Positions 33,524 to 40,832 of a DNA stretch of 64,000 nt are shown here, piece by piece. How positions within the stretch are numbered: position 1 is the stretch's first letter; the number at the start of each line of letters is the position of its first letter. Origin of the DNA: Aliamphritea ceti (GTDB lineage: Bacteria > Pseudomonadota > Gammaproteobacteria > Pseudomonadales > Balneatricaceae); NCBI RefSeq assembly GCF_024347215.1, contig NZ_AP025282.1:992001-1056000 (forward strand), given 5' to 3'. A model generated the notes under the pieces. That model saw only the letters and a list, made by a program, of their open reading frames with translations. It ran no database searches and was not told where the DNA came from. Both the position numbers and the translations under genes were made by a program.

Positions 33524-34174
33524 ATGCAAACATCTCTGGAAAAAAAGACCAAGGCTGAGCTTGCGGCTGAGCTGTTGGAAGCTGCCATCATCAGCTGTGA
33601 CCTGGAACCCGGTTCAGTCATGACTGAAACCGAGGTCAGCGAATACCTGAATCTGGGTCGCACGCCGGTCCGGGAAGCACTGACCCGACTGGCAAATGAA
33701 AACCTGGTGCGGTTGTCCCGGGCGGGTGTGGTGATTCCTGAGCTGAATCCCATGACGATGCTTAAGCTGCTTGAACCCCGCGGCATGATGGAACGGCTGT
33801 GTATTGAAAAAGCCATTGAGCGGATGGTCGATGCTGACCGTGCCCGTATCACACCGGTGATCGAAGCCCTGCACGCACTGGATAACAGTGACCGTAAAGG
33901 ATTCATGGCACAACTTCGGGAAATTCATAATATTCTGGCGGACTCCTCCAAGAACGAATTTATCCTAGACTCGATTAAATCGACCCAGGGCCTGTCCCGT
34001 CGCTTTTGGTATTACTACGCCAGTAATGAAGACCAGGCCTACTGCACTGATCTGTATGTCCGTCAGATGCAGGCATTACTGACTGGCGATGAAACCATTT
34101 CAATGGCGTGCTCTGCCGAGCTGATGCAGTATCTGCAGAATTTTGCCCGGCAGCAGCTGGAACAATTCCGGTAA
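33524..34174 (+). CDS. GntR-family regulator (FadR/FCD subfamily)
   Basis: Regulator of 216 residues from ATG 33524. N-terminal winged helix: ELAAELLEAAIISCDLEPGSVMTETEVSEYLNLGRTPVREALTRLANENLV; C-terminal FCD effector domain (LLEPRGMMERLCIEKA, REIHNILADSSKN) with His available for metal binding. A longer frame begins at 33464 but would add a 20-residue tail unusual for the family. No Shine-Dalgarno precedes either start. A TATAAT hexamer at 33512-33517 lies seven bases before the chosen ATG. It probably represses the preceding catabolic genes and responds to an organic acid intermediate. Confidence 0.8.
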   Translation: MQTSLEKKTKAELAAELLEAAIISCDLEPGSVMTETEVSEYLNLGRTPVREALTRLANENLVRLSRAGVVIPELNPMTMLKLLEPRGMMERLCIEKAIERMVDADRARITPVIEALHALDNSDRKGFMAQLREIHNILADSSKNEFILDSIKSTQGLSRRFWYYYASNEDQAYCTDLYVRQMQALLTGDETISMACSAELMQYLQNFARQQLEQFR

Positions 34175-34197
34175 ACAGCCGACAGTGAGTATTCGGA

Positions 34198-34231
34198 AGG
34201 GCCGTTCTGTATCAGGAACGGCCCTTTTTTA
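34198..34231 (+). terminator. Rho-independent terminator closing the catabolic cluster
   Basis: AGGGCCGTTC-N8-GAACGGCCCT followed by TTTTT starts 24 bases after the GntR stop. Strong intrinsic terminator. Confidence 0.88.
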
Positions 34232-34383
34232 TGGAGGGCTGATGTTGGCAGCTAGCAGCTATAAAGAGTCATGCTGTTACTGTTAGTGGTTATTCCTGTT
34301 CTGTCTTGGTCCTGATCTGCAAGGCTGGTTAGCTGAGACTATGCTTTAAGTATCAAATCATTGGTGCTGAACGGGTACATGTC

Positions 34384-34944
34384 ATGTCTGTAAGAAATCT
34401 TATCTGTATTCTGTTGGGATGTTTTTTGCTGGCAGTGGCCGGCTGTACTGCGACGGGAACTACTTCAGCAGATAAACGCGCCACCATTGAACAAATGCAC
34501 AATCAGGTATTAAGGGATATTTATGCCGTTAGCCCCGGAGCCCGCTCACATGTGGCGGAGTCACCGGGCTATGCGGTATTCAGTAATACCCAGCTGAAAC
34601 TGTTTCTGGTGGCTGCCGGTGGTGGTTTTGGCGTTGCTAAATCCGCTGGGCGGCCCACCTATATGAAGATGGGAGAGGCTGGTGTCGGACTTGGATTAGG
34701 CGTTAAAGACTTCCGTGCTCTGTTTGTATTCCACACGCCAAAAGCTTATCGGGACTTTGTTGAAAAAGGTTTTGTGTTCAGTGCGGAGGCTGATGCCGCT
34801 GCAAAAGCGTCTTATACCGGTGGTCAGGCTGGTGGCGGTATTCCGTTAGGGGACATGACGTTGTATCAGGTAACAGATACCGGTCTGGCATTACAGGCCA
34901 CATTAAAAGGCACCAAGTTCTGGCGTGATAACGAATTGAACTGA
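34384..34944 (+). CDS. YSC84-domain lipoprotein
   Basis: Predicted lipoprotein of 186 residues with signal ICILLGCFLLAVAGC (lipobox AVAGC). The mature part (ESPGYAVFSNTQLKLFLVAAGGGFGVAKS, GVGLGLGVKDFRALFVFHTP, GQAGGGIPLGDMTLYQVTDTGLALQATLKGTKFWRD) matches the YSC84/SYLF lipid-binding domain found in many bacterial envelope proteins of unknown role. It stands alone, convergent with the secreted basic protein at 35002. Confidence 0.78.
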   Translation: MSVRNLICILLGCFLLAVAGCTATGTTSADKRATIEQMHNQVLRDIYAVSPGARSHVAESPGYAVFSNTQLKLFLVAAGGGFGVAKSAGRPTYMKMGEAGVGLGLGVKDFRALFVFHTPKAYRDFVEKGFVFSAEADAAAKASYTGGQAGGGIPLGDMTLYQVTDTGLALQATLKGTKFWRDNELN

Positions 34945-34965
34945 TTACTGCATTGAATGTAATTT

Positions 34966-34990
34966 CGTACCTGCCGCTGAGACAGGTACG
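34966..34990. terminator. Hairpin between convergent genes
   Basis: CGTACCTG-N9-CAGGTACG is a perfect 8-bp stem in the 57-bp gap between the YSC84 lipoprotein and the convergent gene at 35002. Reading leftward it is followed by AAATT, reading rightward by no T-run; weak bidirectional terminator. Confidence 0.45.
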
Positions 34991-35001
34991 GAACATAGTG
35001 G

Positions 35002-35553
35002 TTAGTTCTGGCGGTTAAGGAACAGGTCGGTCAGGCTAAGAATATCAATGATAGTTCCTTCACCACGGGCAACACGGACAATCTGATCTTTAATTCTGAT
35101 CAGCTCATAATGTGCACGGTCATAATCGGGTAAGCGGCGGCGTAAGCTTTCGGGAACAGGTTCGCTCAGGGCTCGCAGCTCATGATCCAGTACATCACCT
35201 TGTTGCAATTTCCGCTGCCAGCCCGGTGGCAGGTTGCCACCTCTGGCGAGTTTCTTTTGCAGGCCTTTTGGTAAGCTTTTATAAGTACGGGCATCATAAC
35301 CGTAATGATCACCGTAATAGTCACGGATAATGTCTGCTTCATTTCGGGTGAAGCCGTATATTTTGGCTTCGTCATAACTTTCCGTATTACCACTATTAGC
35401 AGACTTATTGTGTTTGGCTGCTTTGTGCTGGTGTTTAGTTTTGTCTTTGCCAACACCCTCAGGCTTGGCCGCCTGGCTGGCGGGTGCCATTAAAAGTGCG
35501 GCGATACAGAGGCTGCAGACCATGGTTAATTTTTTTAGCATAATATTGACCAT
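35002..35553 (-). CDS. Secreted basic protein, RcnB/CigR-like, paralogue 1
   Basis: Exported protein of 183 residues with signal peptide MVCSLCIAALLMAPASQAA. A Lys/His-rich linker (KDKTKHQHKAAKHNKSAN) is followed by the conserved C-terminal half: TYKSLPKGLQKKLARGGNLPPGWQRKLQQGDVL, then LPDYDRAHYELIRIKDQIVRVARGEGTIIDIL. The LPPGWxxK pattern is typical of RcnB/CigR-like periplasmic proteins. Function unknown. The paralogue at 35788 shares both the C-terminal domain and an upstream 23-nt sequence, so the pair arose by tandem duplication. Start uncertain: an internal ATG at 35541 is possible and no clear ribosome-binding site precedes either. Confidence 0.7.
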   Translation of the reverse strand: MVNIMLKKLTMVCSLCIAALLMAPASQAAKPEGVGKDKTKHQHKAAKHNKSANSGNTESYDEAKIYGFTRNEADIIRDYYGDHYGYDARTYKSLPKGLQKKLARGGNLPPGWQRKLQQGDVLDHELRALSEPVPESLRRRLPDYDRAHYELIRIKDQIVRVARGEGTIIDILSLTDLFLNRQN

Positions 35554-35589
35554 TAATTCGTGGCAATACGCATATATAGCTGATAGCAG

Positions 35590-35612
35590 GTGACTGTTAG
35601 CTGAAGCACGTT
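35590..35612 (-). promoter_or_regulatory. Conserved 23-nt element upstream of paralogue 1
   Basis: This 23-nt stretch (core CTGTTAGCTGAAGCACG on the plus strand) is identical to 36366-36388. Each copy begins 36-37 nt upstream of its paralogue's start codon in the same orientation, while flanking DNA has diverged, so it is probably a promoter or operator under selection. Confidence 0.55.
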
Positions 35613-35787
35613 TTTAACGTATTGCGTGAGCGGTGATTTGATTATAGAAGTACTTAGGGGATAGCAATATTGATAGACACTGATAAAGCCAAAGGGTTTA
35701 GTGTGTTTGAGCGCAGCACACAAATGATTCTGCCAGTTGTATTAGCTGATCAATATATGATGTTAAGTGCGATTTAAGAACTGTCTC

Positions 35788-36330
35788 TCAGCGCGTTAAT
35801 AAATCAGACAGGATAATAATATCGAGAATAGTTCCGTCGCCTTTAGATACCCTAACGATCTGGTTTCTGATTTTGATGAGTTCATAGCGAGCACGATCGT
35901 AATCAGGTAACCGCTGTCTTAATCTGTATGGGATTGGCTCTCTCAGGTTTCTGTAGCTGTAATGAAGAACATCTCCCCGGCGAAGTTTTCTTTGCCATCC
36001 TGGGGGAAGTTTCCCACCGCGCTTAAGCTTCTTCTTCAAGCCTCTTGGTAAACTCTTATAAGTACCGTAGTAACCATATTGCTTGCGAGAAAAATGGTTA
36101 TCAAAGCGTTTAGCACTGTAAGTCTGGAGTTTGTAACTCGGGTACTTATAAGTCCGGTGCTTGAAAGCTTGGTGCCTATAAGCCCTGTGTTTGTAGGCTT
36201 TATTTGAATATGATTCGTTAGAGTAGAACCCTGTCCATGCAGGTCTTTCTGCATAACTGGCAGGAGATGTCAGAAGTGTTGTGATAGCCACACAGCAGGC
36301 AACTATGTACTTATTCATCATAGTATTCAC
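35788..36330 (-). CDS. Secreted basic protein, RcnB/CigR-like, paralogue 2
   Basis: Exported protein of about 180 residues with signal sequence YIVACCVAITTLLTSPASYA. Between signal and conserved domain is a run of short aromatic/basic repeats of the type (A/T)Y-K-H-R (KAYKHRAYRHQAFKHRTYK). The C-terminal domain, TYKSLPRGLKKKLKRGGKLPPGWQRKLRRGDVL and LPDYDRARYELIKIRNQIVRVSKGDGTILDII, closely matches paralogue 1. The protein is very rich in Lys, Arg and Tyr. Function unknown; envelope or metal-related roles have been suggested for RcnB-like proteins. Confidence 0.7.
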   Translation of the reverse strand: MNTMMNKYIVACCVAITTLLTSPASYAERPAWTGFYSNESYSNKAYKHRAYRHQAFKHRTYKYPSYKLQTYSAKRFDNHFSRKQYGYYGTYKSLPRGLKKKLKRGGKLPPGWQRKLRRGDVLHYSYRNLREPIPYRLRQRLPDYDRARYELIKIRNQIVRVSKGDGTILDIIILSDLLTR

Positions 36331-36365
36331 CTTTTATAGTGTAGGTTAGTTATAACGTATTTATT

Positions 36366-36388
36366 GTGACTGTTAGCTGAAGCACGTT
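36366..36388 (-). promoter_or_regulatory. Conserved 23-nt element upstream of paralogue 2
   Basis: Second copy of the 23-nt element described at 35590-35612, at the same distance from its gene's start. Confidence 0.55.
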
Positions 36389-36519
36389 GAAGTATTGTTA
36401 TATAGACAAGGTTGGCAGAGCTTAGGTTCAAACGCTGATTTTTAAATGAACAGGATTAAACACTTTTGTTGTACCAGTGGATTTCGCAAATAAATATTAG
36501 CGATAAAAAGAGAAACAAT

Positions 36520-37302
36520 ATGCAAACAGATTACTTGCTGGCGCCCTTGATTGATGTCGCCCGCCAGGCGGGAGATGCCATTATGGGCGTCTATCAGGAA
36601 ATGCTCATTGATGACGGTATTCAGGCGGATATTAAGCAGGATGGTTCTCCTGTTACGCGTGCGGATCAGGCAGCGGAAGACCTGATTTTGCCTGTGTTAA
36701 AACTAGTTGCACCGGAAGTAACCGTTATCTCTGAAGAAAATGCGAGTAGCCATGTTATTCGGGCGCCTGAGCGATTTTTTCTGGTTGATCCGTTAGATGG
36801 CACCAAAGAGTTTTTGAAAAAAGATGGCAAAGGCTCATTCACTGTAAATATAGCCCTGATAGATAACGGCGTACCTGTATTAGGGGTAGTGTATGCCCCG
36901 GCGCTGGGACGGATTTTTTATGGCAACGAGAACGGAGCATTTGAAGAAAATGCACAAGGTTGTGTGCGTCTGAATCCCAGGGATGTACCTGCTACTGGGC
37001 CGGTGGCCGTTGCGAGTGTCTCTCATCGTGATGAGCTGACCAATGAATGGCTGAAACAGCAGCAAATTGATCACACGGTTGCGATAGGTTCGTCGCTTAA
37101 GTTTTGTTTACTGGCAGCGGGGGAGGCAGATGTATATCCGCGTTTTGGTCCAACGATGGAGTGGGATACCGGTGCGGGAGATGCTGTACTGCGGGCTGCT
37201 GGTGGACAGGTGAATTTGCCGGAAGGTGGAGCATTTCCATATGGGAAGGCGGAGTATAGGAATGGAGCGTTTATAGCCGTTGGGCGGTACAGCGTTAAGT
37301 AG
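36520..37302 (+). CDS. cysQ: 3'(2'),5'-bisphosphate nucleotidase CysQ
   Basis: Inositol-monophosphatase-fold phosphatase that converts 3'-phosphoadenosine-5'-phosphate to AMP, relieving a by-product of sulfate assimilation. The 260-residue protein has the metal-binding motifs SEEN, FLVDPLDGTKEFLKKDG and WDTGAGDAVLRAAGG. ATG at 36520 with AAGAG upstream gives the family length (246 in E. coli). It stands alone. Confidence 0.9.
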   Translation: MQTDYLLAPLIDVARQAGDAIMGVYQEMLIDDGIQADIKQDGSPVTRADQAAEDLILPVLKLVAPEVTVISEENASSHVIRAPERFFLVDPLDGTKEFLKKDGKGSFTVNIALIDNGVPVLGVVYAPALGRIFYGNENGAFEENAQGCVRLNPRDVPATGPVAVASVSHRDELTNEWLKQQQIDHTVAIGSSLKFCLLAAGEADVYPRFGPTMEWDTGAGDAVLRAAGGQVNLPEGGAFPYGKAEYRNGAFIAVGRYSVK

Positions 37303-37326
37303 TGGTTGGCTTTGTAGTTTGTATTG

Positions 37327-37670
37327 GCTGATAGTCCAGTGTATTTCTTGGCTAGGGTGCTGAGTTCTCTATTGGGATGGTCTTTTCACTTATGCGACTC
37401 AATATTTTTAAACGACACTTTCTTTTATGAGCTTATTCTTAATAATTTTAAGACCGCCCCACTGCTTGTCAGGTGATTCGCTGCGAGTGGGGTTGTCTGC
37501 GCGTTTCGTTCTTAAATGACGCTGTTCTCTTTATTAGAACTTAGTAGGCACGCTAAGTGCTCTCAACCAGTACATCAGGCTTACCTATCACTCACTGTGG
37601 TACTCTATTTCACAGAAGAGGAAGCGGGGTGCCTGCGCCAGGAAGGTGCTTTGTTATGGCAAAAGACTAG
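37327..37670 (+). repeat. Interspersed repeat, copy A (diverged)
   Basis: Fills most of the 429-bp gap after cysQ. It aligns with copy B at 38769 from TGATAGTCCAG through TAGGGTGCTGA, CGACTCAA, TTTAAACGAC and CACTGCTTG, and its 3' part (GGGTGCCTGCGCCAGGAAGGTGCTTT) matches copy C. Includes CTCTCAACCAGTACATCAGGCTTA, seen in C as CTCTCAAACAGTTCATCCGGCTTA (both shown in part only for alignment). Short reading frames inside it are not conserved and are not called as genes. Confidence 0.6.
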
Positions 37671-37731
37671 ACCTGCTCCTAGTAATAGTTTGTATGATCT
37701 CTACACTCGTGCTGTTTAGCGTTTTTTTGGT

Positions 37732-38184
37732 TTACTGAGCTTTACTTGGGCGAAGTTTGCCGGTCATTCTCAGCCCGTCACGAATATTCAGGCCCATTAA
37801 TGATAAGTTTATGGCGCCGGCAAGAAGTTCGAATGCCTGAACGATGTAAAACTGTGGATTAAATGTTCCTGTTGCAGCCCACTGATTCAGAAAAATTGCA
37901 CAAGGTAGCAGAATCAGTAATCCGTTAGCGGCAATGAATGGCATGCGTTTTTGCTTATTACTGATCAGCCGGCCTTGTCTGTTTTTTGCACTGTTAAAGC
38001 CTGAAATACCCGTTATCGCCAATGCCGGGATCAGGAAGAACAAGCCGGGTGTAACGATTAAGTTTTTTACTGTAGCAATAGATTCTTTTGAACCGAAAAG
38101 CTCAACCAGTATAGTTGCAGTAAAAAACGTAGAGATACAAAGCGTTGCGACAACAGCGGCTACAAGATGGATTTTAATCTTCAC
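37732..38184 (-). CDS. Predicted four-helix membrane protein, MarR-controlled
   Basis: Membrane protein of about 150 residues. A GTG start at 38184 was chosen because CAGGAG lies 9 nt upstream; the longer ATG frame at 38211 would place this site inside the coding region. Four hydrophobic segments are visible (HLVAAVVATLCISTFFTATI, LIVTPGLFFLIPALAITGI, MPFIAANGLLILLPCAIFL, and FELLAGAINLSLMGL). No family recognised. It is divergent from a MarR regulator with two palindromes in between, so expression is probably inducible; efflux, stress or thiol-related roles are only guesses. Confidence 0.65.
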   Translation of the reverse strand: MKIKIHLVAAVVATLCISTFFTATILVELFGSKESIATVKNLIVTPGLFFLIPALAITGISGFNSAKNRQGRLISNKQKRMPFIAANGLLILLPCAIFLNQWAATGTFNPQFYIVQAFELLAGAINLSLMGLNIRDGLRMTGKLRPSKAQ

Positions 38185-38205
38185 TGTATTAGTCTCCTGA
38201 AATTT

Positions 38206-38221
38206 TGACAATGTGTTGTCA
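38206..38221. promoter_or_regulatory. MarR operator 1
   Basis: TGACAATGTGTTGTCA, a near-perfect 16-bp palindrome immediately upstream of the Shine-Dalgarno of the membrane-protein gene. Matches the second site at 38244-38259 in both arms. Confidence 0.65.
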
Positions 38222-38243
38222 ATATATAGGTTTTGGTAATTTA

Positions 38244-38259
38244 TGACAACATGTTGTCA
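38244..38259. promoter_or_regulatory. MarR operator 2
   Basis: TGACAACATGTTGTCA is a perfect 16-bp palindrome 18 nt before the marR-type gene start; centre-to-centre distance to operator 1 is 38 bp. Two sites flanking the divergent promoters suggest that one regulator represses both genes. Confidence 0.7.
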
Positions 38260-38277
38260 TTGATAAAGAGTTAGATA

Positions 38278-38721
38278 ATGAAGCACACCGCGGAAGGACA
38301 TTTGTTAACTAGCATTATTTTGCAAACATTTAAGTTGAATGGTTTGTTGGTGTTGGAAGGAGATCAACTGGTTAAAGACGTAGGGCTGACAAGCGCACGC
38401 TGGAAGGTTCTGGGTGCCTTATCCAGTGGACCAGGATCAATGACGGTACCAGATATTGCCCGGATCATGGGGCAGTCGAGACAAGCGGTACAGCGGCTTT
38501 CGAATGAGATGGTTAAAGATGGTCTACTGGTTACTCAACCTAATCCGGATCACCAGCGGGCGAAATTATTAACACTTACAGAAGCCGGGGTGGATGCATA
38601 TGCTCAGGCTATGGAAAAGCAGATTCCCTGGGTTAATTCACTTGCCAGTGATCTGACTGAGGCTGATTTGGAGCAGGTTTCAGTTGTGCTACAAAAGTTG
38701 ATGGGGCGGTTGGAGAAGTAG
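38278..38721 (+). CDS. MarR-family transcriptional regulator
   Basis: Winged-helix regulator of 147 residues. LTSARWKVLGALSSGPGSMTVPDIARIMGQSRQAVQRLSNEMVKDGLL is the recognition domain, and PNPDHQRAKLLTLTEAG the wing. No cysteine that would suggest thiol sensing lies in the first helix. Divergent from the membrane protein at 37732; two matching palindromes in the gap are its likely binding sites. AAAGAG precedes the ATG. Confidence 0.85.
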   Translation: MKHTAEGHLLTSIILQTFKLNGLLVLEGDQLVKDVGLTSARWKVLGALSSGPGSMTVPDIARIMGQSRQAVQRLSNEMVKDGLLVTQPNPDHQRAKLLTLTEAGVDAYAQAMEKQIPWVNSLASDLTEADLEQVSVVLQKLMGRLEK

Positions 38722-38768
38722 TTTTTCTGATGTGTTCTTCTTCAACTGAGGCCGATATTTTATAAGTT

Positions 38769-39035
38769 TTGATAGTTCAGCGTTTTTCTTGATTAGGGTG
38801 CTGAATTTTTATTTGTGATGCTTTTTTCTAACACGACTCAACACCTTTAAACGACTTAAGCTTGTCAAAGAGAGCTCTTAAGAATCTAAACGCCGCCTCA
38901 CTGCTTGCCTTGCTCTTAGTTACGAAAGGGCCGCGTTCCCTTCGCGTTTCTCCCTTGAATGGCTCCGCAAAACCTCAGTCGCCGCTGATCATTCAACGTC
39001 TGCAATGCTCGCTTGGGAAGAAGGGGAAGCTGGAA
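38769..39035 (+). repeat. Interspersed repeat, copy B
   Basis: Occupies the gap between the MarR and LysR genes. Conserved blocks: TAGGGTGCTGAATTTTTATT, GTGATGCTTTTTT, a CTTAAG...CTTAAG hairpin region, AATCTAAACGCCGCC, CACTGCTTGCCTTGCTCTTA, TTACGAAAGGGCCG, TTCGCGTTTC, TTGAATGGC, CGCAAAA, CTGCAATGCTCG and GAAGAAGGGG. The 5' half and the CTGCTTGCC..AAAGGGCC block are shared closely with copy C. A 61-codon frame (38862-39047) inside it is a by-product of the repeat. Confidence 0.75.
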
Positions 39036-39369
39036 AGCCTGAGTTAAGTGGTGGTTTTTAGAAATAGGCTGAAGCATATTCCGTTTTCAGTAATCGGGTA
39101 TTTTCTGCTGTGGCTGCCTCATAAGAGTATTAATGTATAGAAGAAACCGTAGATATCAGCAAGAGGTGAGAAGGATAAAGAAAAGGCAGGGAGAGGATGC
39201 TGGATGCGGCGACTATTACCCTGATTAGCTGTTGGGAGTACTCAAAAGTCTGCTTTTAAAATCAATCGCCAGAAAGACCAGTTTTGTATCATAACCAGGT
39301 ACTTCATAGGCCCGGTTTTTTGCTCTCATAGTTAATGGTTTTAGCAAATAGAACGGATATAGTAGGGCA

Positions 39370-40221
39370 ATGGATATTAATACGATACAGACTTTCCTCG
39401 AGCTTGCCTCAACTGGTAATTTTAGCCGTGTAGCTGAGCGTTTACACATTACGCAGTCTACTGTCAGTGCCCGGATTAAGGTGCTTGAAGAGAGAGTTAA
39501 CCGCAAGCTGTTCGAACGGACATCTATAGGTGTTCATCTCACGCCTGCTGGTCAGAGATTTCATAATTATGCGGTGTCGATACAGCAGTTGTGGCAACAA
39601 GGACAGCAAGACCTGGCATTGCCTGACGGTTTTGACGGCATGATTGGATTTGGTGTCCATATGAACTTATGGAAGCGTGCTTTTCCTGGCTGGATTAACT
39701 GGATGCGTATGCATTGTCCATCGTTGGGGATAACTGTTGAAATGGATTACTCTGAGCGTCTTACTGAAAAGGTTTCTCAGGGATTACTGGATGTTGCGCT
39801 CACACTTATGCCGAGAGTACTTCCCGGATTGCACATCGAACAGTTTATGGATGACAAGCTGATTATGGTGTCTCATGAACCCAAAACGTTTGATGAGTGC
39901 AACAATCTGGACTACCTGTATATCGACTGGAGTTATGGGTACCGTGAAGAGCATCGGCAAAAATTACCGCACCTTCATAGCGCTACAATTAATTTAGGAC
40001 TTCCTGAGGCTGCTCTTGAGTACCTGCTGGAAAATTCAGGCTACGCGTACTTATCGTTAGCTGATGTGCAGGAATACCTTGATGATAAACGCTTATTTGC
40101 CGTGGCAGGAGCACCTTCGCTGAACCGTCCGGTCTATCTGATTTATCCAGAGAAACCCGTCGATAAGGAACAGCTGGACATTGCTGTAAATGGATTGCGA
40201 GCAATACTGATTAAAGCGTAG
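39370..40221 (+). CDS. LysR-family transcriptional regulator
   Basis: Regulator of 283 residues. HTH: MDINTIQTFLELASTGNFSRVAERLHITQSTVSARIKVLEERV, followed by a short effector domain (MIGFGVHMNLWKRAFPGWINW, EKVSQGLLDVALTLMPRVLPG). The N-terminus resembles HdfR-type LysR proteins. It is convergent with the ridA end of the hyu operon rather than divergent from it, so a link to that operon is uncertain. The ATG at 39370 is the first of the conserved domain. Confidence 0.82.
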   Translation: MDINTIQTFLELASTGNFSRVAERLHITQSTVSARIKVLEERVNRKLFERTSIGVHLTPAGQRFHNYAVSIQQLWQQGQQDLALPDGFDGMIGFGVHMNLWKRAFPGWINWMRMHCPSLGITVEMDYSERLTEKVSQGLLDVALTLMPRVLPGLHIEQFMDDKLIMVSHEPKTFDECNNLDYLYIDWSYGYREEHRQKLPHLHSATINLGLPEAALEYLLENSGYAYLSLADVQEYLDDKRLFAVAGAPSLNRPVYLIYPEKPVDKEQLDIAVNGLRAILIKA

Positions 40222-40241
40222 CTATTTTGATTTGAAATAGC

Positions 40242-40281
40242 TGACTGTCAGATTTTAAGTGTCATGTCTTTTACAGTCAGT
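40242..40281 (+). terminator. Possible terminator hairpin after the LysR gene
   Basis: CTGACTGT (40242-40249) and ACAGTCAG (40274-40281) form an 8-bp stem with a long AT-rich loop in the 152-bp gap between convergent genes. A second GC-rich stem (CGCGCCCGG / CCGGGTGCG, about 40339-40363 read on the minus strand) may serve the ridA side. Neither has a strong T-run. Confidence 0.35.
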
Positions 40282-40373
40282 ATAGGGCGTTTCACCGGTG
40301 TTTCTTATCGAGTAAAGCCTGTTTTAGTGATCCGCACCCGGGCAATCTAAACTGTCCGGGCGCGTTACTGTTA

Positions 40374-40832
40374 TTAAACCTGAGCGATCAGCTCCACTTC
40401 TACTGCTGCGCCGCTGGGCAGGCTGCTTACCCCAACGGCCGCACGCGCATGTTGACCTTTATCGCCGAATAAACTTTCCAGCAGATCTGAGGCACCGTTT
40501 ACGACGTGAGGATGCGCTTCAAAATCCTCACCGGCATTCACAAAGGCTGTCAGTTTTACAATCTTTTTCACGTTTGCCAGATCGCCTGTTATGGACTGTA
40601 AAACACTCAGAAGTCGCAAGGTGCAAAGCTGGGCTGCTGCATATCCGTCTTCAACGGACAGGTCGACGCCTAACTTTCCTTTGTAGCGAATCTGGCTTCC
40701 GTCTTTAGGTGTCTGGCCTGACAGAAAGATAAGGTCGCCAACCTGAACCCCCGGAACATAGTTAGCAGCGGGCTCTGGTGGTTTGGGTAATTCCAGCGCC
40801 AGTTCCTGTAAACGCTCATTGATACTGCTCAT
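40374..40832 (-). CDS. RidA/YjgF family protein
   Basis: Trimeric RidA-fold protein of 152 residues, larger than classical RidA (about 128) and of the type found in catabolic operons. DLIFLSGQTPKDG near residue 35, and ARAAVGVSSLPSGAAVEVELIA with the catalytic arginine at the C-terminus. RidA proteins hydrolyse reactive enamine/imine intermediates released by PLP enzymes, and a PLP lyase is encoded two genes upstream. The ATG overlaps the racemase-like gene (ATGA), preceded by GAGGAG. Last gene of the hyu operon. Confidence 0.82.
   Translation of the reverse strand: MSSINERLQELALELPKPPEPAANYVPGVQVGDLIFLSGQTPKDGSQIRYKGKLGVDLSVEDGYAAAQLCTLRLLSVLQSITGDLANVKKIVKLTAFVNAGEDFEAHPHVVNGASDLLESLFGDKGQHARAAVGVSSLPSGAAVEVELIAQV

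Noticed and set aside
38862..39047. 61-codon open frame
   Set aside because: It lies entirely inside interspersed repeat copy B; frames in other copies are not conserved.
39225..39369. Possible remnant of a minus-strand gene upstream of the LysR gene
   Set aside because: The frame runs back into the LysR coding region and the short unique part has no recognisable family.
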